A stretch of 8,398 nt of DNA, taken from positions 1 to 8,398 of the forward strand of contig JBEKMO010000139.1 in assembly GCA_050008465.1 (NCBI GenBank), in the 5' to 3' direction. Source of the DNA: Fen-330 sp050008465 (GTDB taxonomy: Bacteria > Acidobacteriota > Terriglobia > Bryobacterales > Bryobacteraceae). Below are positions 7,901-8,398 of this stretch, one piece after another; within the stretch, counting starts at the first letter, position 1; each line of letters starts with the position of its first letter. The position numbers and the translations under genes were made by a program. The notes under the pieces are model-generated. The model saw only the letters and a list, made by a program, of their open reading frames with translations. It ran no database searches and was not told where the DNA came from.

Positions 7901-8064
7901 AGCGCGATGTCCGAGGCATGGCCGCCGATCGGCACCACCGTGCCGAACGTGCCGGCAAATGCTGCTGAAGCCAGCAAGCTGAACAACGAAGTGGCGAGAG
8001 CCCAGCGTGACAGCTGGTCAACGAAACGAGCTCTCTTCGTGCGTACACCGAGAATTGTGGGCAT
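4957..8064 (-). CDS. Exported double beta-propeller protein with Solibacter C-terminal domain
   Basis: A protein of 1035 residues from the ATG at 8064. That start gives a good signal peptide (basic region GVRTKRARF, hydrophobic core ending in ASAAFA, cut after about residue 37). A TTG at 8091 would add nine residues but has no proper ribosome-binding site. Residues about 40-395 form a beta-propeller of the YVTN/lactonase-like kind, with blade sentences such as DIALDEARGVVYVANYTANR and SLALSPDGRYLLVA. Residues about 405-480 look like an immunoglobulin-like or BACON-like domain (FTISDPGGGQTDF, then LSPSSGKTPATVTVSID). Residues about 485-795 form a second propeller (VLADPVRNRFYVLRQDKNQV, ATTFDKRYLLVGAD). 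Residues about 800-1035 are TIGR03437: VVNAADRS, VAPGSLISVLGQNLSP, LVSPTQINGQLP and YMTGLGATLP. The likely role is as a surface or periplasmic binding scaffold; no catalytic residues can be assigned. It is the first gene of the four-gene minus-strand block. Confidence 0.87.
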   Translation of the reverse strand: MPTILGVRTKRARFVDQLSRWALATSLFSLLASAAFAGTFGTVVPIGGHASDIALDEARGVVYVANYTANRIDVISTTTLLRTTTIATPAQPASLALSPDGRYLLVAHLSNFDPTAGTPNNGLTVISLGGTGYQIQNFAFGTPPLGVAFGNNGLALVVTTTDFMLFDPTTGYAADIASIASVAARTLPVPIGQYPRDIIRASMSASGDGSRIFGTLEAQQAATQTLEFQYDVTSGQVKAQFWTNSPASGPRVVSVDRTGSFYLTGWAIHRADDFVNLAQFPNAVGDFAKGSHAIDAARNTIYAQVSMTSAPQVWPAGGTTYSGPVLMVTDSDNLAVRQQLKLTQNLSGRSVLSANGDTMYSVCDSGLMVLPVGQLYVQGSKVKRLVASQESLLFTGNWCVRSVQTQQFTISDPGGGQTDFVVSTNMPGVTLSPSSGKTPATVTVSIDPNAYQNLKGTQAGLIQIASGLAVNITLPVQLLMSNPEPEQRGAILNVPGLLVDVLADPVRNRFYVLRQDKNQVLIFDASNNHQIGTLRTGNTPWSMATTFDKRYLLVGADNSQVAHLYDLDTWQFQKYIVMPSGHYPRRIAVAGGTILAACRVAGPAHTIDRMQLWGVATQYPTLGIFVNDINIDTALSASPSGSSILVAMADGRTMLYDSNTDTFVVGRQDFTALAGPVGALSDDEFVAGNNVLDASLGLIGTLETSNGTSSGFALVDGQGLRTMAPSTSSPGVIERVDLSLLPFLVRPTRMIEAPLLANTTTTATVGSVFNRTLAPLTNRSAIISLSTSGLLVLPWNFDVAVATPLITAVVNAADRSTNVAPGSLISVLGQNLSPVNVATSQIPLPTALANSCLTVNGELVPMILVSPTQINGQLPLDVVGPGSMVLHTPAGVSNTFIFPIQGTAPATFLVNVPGFDGQVPTVTHAADGALVTPSYPIHLDEWIAIYMTGLGATLPEVAAGEPSPSDPLAEVVLTPTVTLGGTVLPVAFAGLTPGMVGVYQINAKIPFKGVPTGMAVPLTITQDGSSTTVIVRVVN

Positions 8065-8142
8065 AAGTCTGCCTATAGATGGCTCTATCAACCTGTATCA
8101 TCTCTAAATGACTGTCAAGATTGAAGATCGGCAACAGCCCCG

Positions 8143-8151
8143 TGTATACCA
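8143..8151 (-). promoter_or_regulatory. Candidate extended -10 promoter for the four-gene block
   Basis: On the minus strand TGGTATACA resembles an extended -10 element and lies about 80 bp before the ATG at 8064, in the lowest-GC part of the window. No matching -35 is found at the usual distance. A perfect TTGACA lies nearer the gene (8113-8118 read on the minus strand) but lacks a -10 at 16-18 bp. Promoter assignment is therefore weak. Confidence 0.25.
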
Positions 8152-8160
8152 AAGTTAGGC

Positions 8161-8183
8161 CGGGTACGGGGGTATCCCACCCG
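8161..8183. repeat. Small inverted repeat upstream of the block
   Basis: The arms cgggt (8161-8165) and acccg (8179-8183) enclose an inner ggg-tat-ccc hairpin (8170-8178). It lies just upstream of the candidate -10 on the minus strand. It might be an operator or a structured leader, or chance in GC-rich DNA; there is no T-run to make it a terminator. Confidence 0.3.
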
Positions 8184-8242
8184 TGCTCCCATTACCGATC
8201 TAAATATCTGGATTTGCGGGATTTGCGTCACTGCCCCGTGCC

Positions 8243-8274
8243 CCGCCGGGCGCCCGACGCAGGTCCCCCGGCGG
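8243..8274. terminator. GC-rich inverted repeat after the right-edge gene
   Basis: A perfect 8-bp inverted repeat, ccgccggg (8243-8250) and cccggcgg (8267-8274), with a 16-base loop, begins about 10 bp past the stop of the partial minus-strand gene. The inner part also contains the palindrome gggcgccc. The position suits transcription termination or 3'-end protection for that gene. No T-run follows, so it is not a classical intrinsic terminator. Confidence 0.4.
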
Positions 8275-8283
8275 TCAGCCAGG

Positions 8284-8398
8284 CTAACCCGGAGGGGTAA
8301 CGGTCCCACCGCCTTCGGGGGCCGTAGCCACTTCGAGCAGCTCCCGGACCATCTCCAGCTCCTCCGGGCTGTACCGGTTTTGGAACCACGGCCGGCTC
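8284..8398 (-). CDS. 3' end of an unidentified gene (partial)
   Basis: Only the last 37 codons are in the window. The minus-strand frame enters at the right edge and ends at a TAG at 8286-8284. The peptide includes RPWFQNRYSPEELEMVRELL, followed by EVATAPEGGG and a Pro/Gly tail. The charged amphipathic stretch SPEELEMVRELLEVA looks like a genuine helix rather than a translation of noise, and the other two minus-strand frames here look less protein-like. I do not recognise the family. The gene has the same orientation as the four-gene block but is 219 bp upstream of it with an inverted repeat between, so it probably belongs to a separate transcript. Confidence 0.55.
   Translation of the reverse strand, partial: SRPWFQNRYSPEELEMVRELLEVATAPEGGGTVTPPG

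Noticed and set aside
8065..8091. A TTG start for the beta-propeller gene, adding nine residues
   Set aside because: There is no usable ribosome-binding site before the TTG, and the downstream ATG gives a cleaner signal peptide.
8115..8309. A 64-codon minus-strand frame in the spacer upstream of the block
   Set aside because: It overlaps the inverted repeats and the end of the partial right-edge gene, has no ribosome-binding site or recognisable features, and reads as intergenic sequence.

Overview
The window is GC-rich DNA that looks like a member of the Acidobacteriota, most likely the Solibacteres/Bryobacterales group (Ca. Solibacter, Bryobacter, Paludibaculum and relatives). The main evidence is two neighbouring exported proteins that both end in the roughly 230-residue C-terminal domain I recognise as the 'Solibacter C-terminal' family (TIGR03437). 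A small secreted LPPGL-repeat protein and an outer-membrane barrel protein also fit a diderm acidobacterium. The assignment rests on reading protein motifs; no database search was possible.

Layout, left to right. Bases 1-370 hold no convincing gene. They contain a perfect 31-bp GC-rich tandem duplication bracketed by a 10-bp direct repeat, and possible coding remnants on the minus strand. At 371-808 (+) is a small exported protein with three LPPGL motifs and a CigR/RcnB-like C-terminus. It converges on a four-gene block that runs leftward on the minus strand.

In transcription order that block is: a 1035-aa exported double beta-propeller protein with the Solibacter C-terminal domain (8064-4957); a 211-aa outer-membrane beta-barrel protein (4938-4303); an 800-aa exported protein with about five InlB/PEGA-like repeats and the same C-terminal domain (4278-1876); and a Cas6-type CRISPR RNA-processing RAMP protein (1817-834). 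The gaps are 18, 24 and 58 bp with no convincing terminator, so the block may be one operon. At the right edge the 3' end of another minus-strand gene (8284-8398) is followed by a 219-bp spacer. That spacer contains inverted repeats and the lower-GC region where a promoter for the block would be expected.

How the parts may work together: the three exported proteins look like a cell-surface set, two large beta-rich proteins around one barrel. The Cas6-like protein is the odd member. No CRISPR array and no other cas gene is visible, so either the CRISPR locus lies elsewhere or this is a stand-alone Cas6 homologue placed behind a surface-protein operon. That linkage is the most interesting feature of the window, but its functional meaning is unproven.
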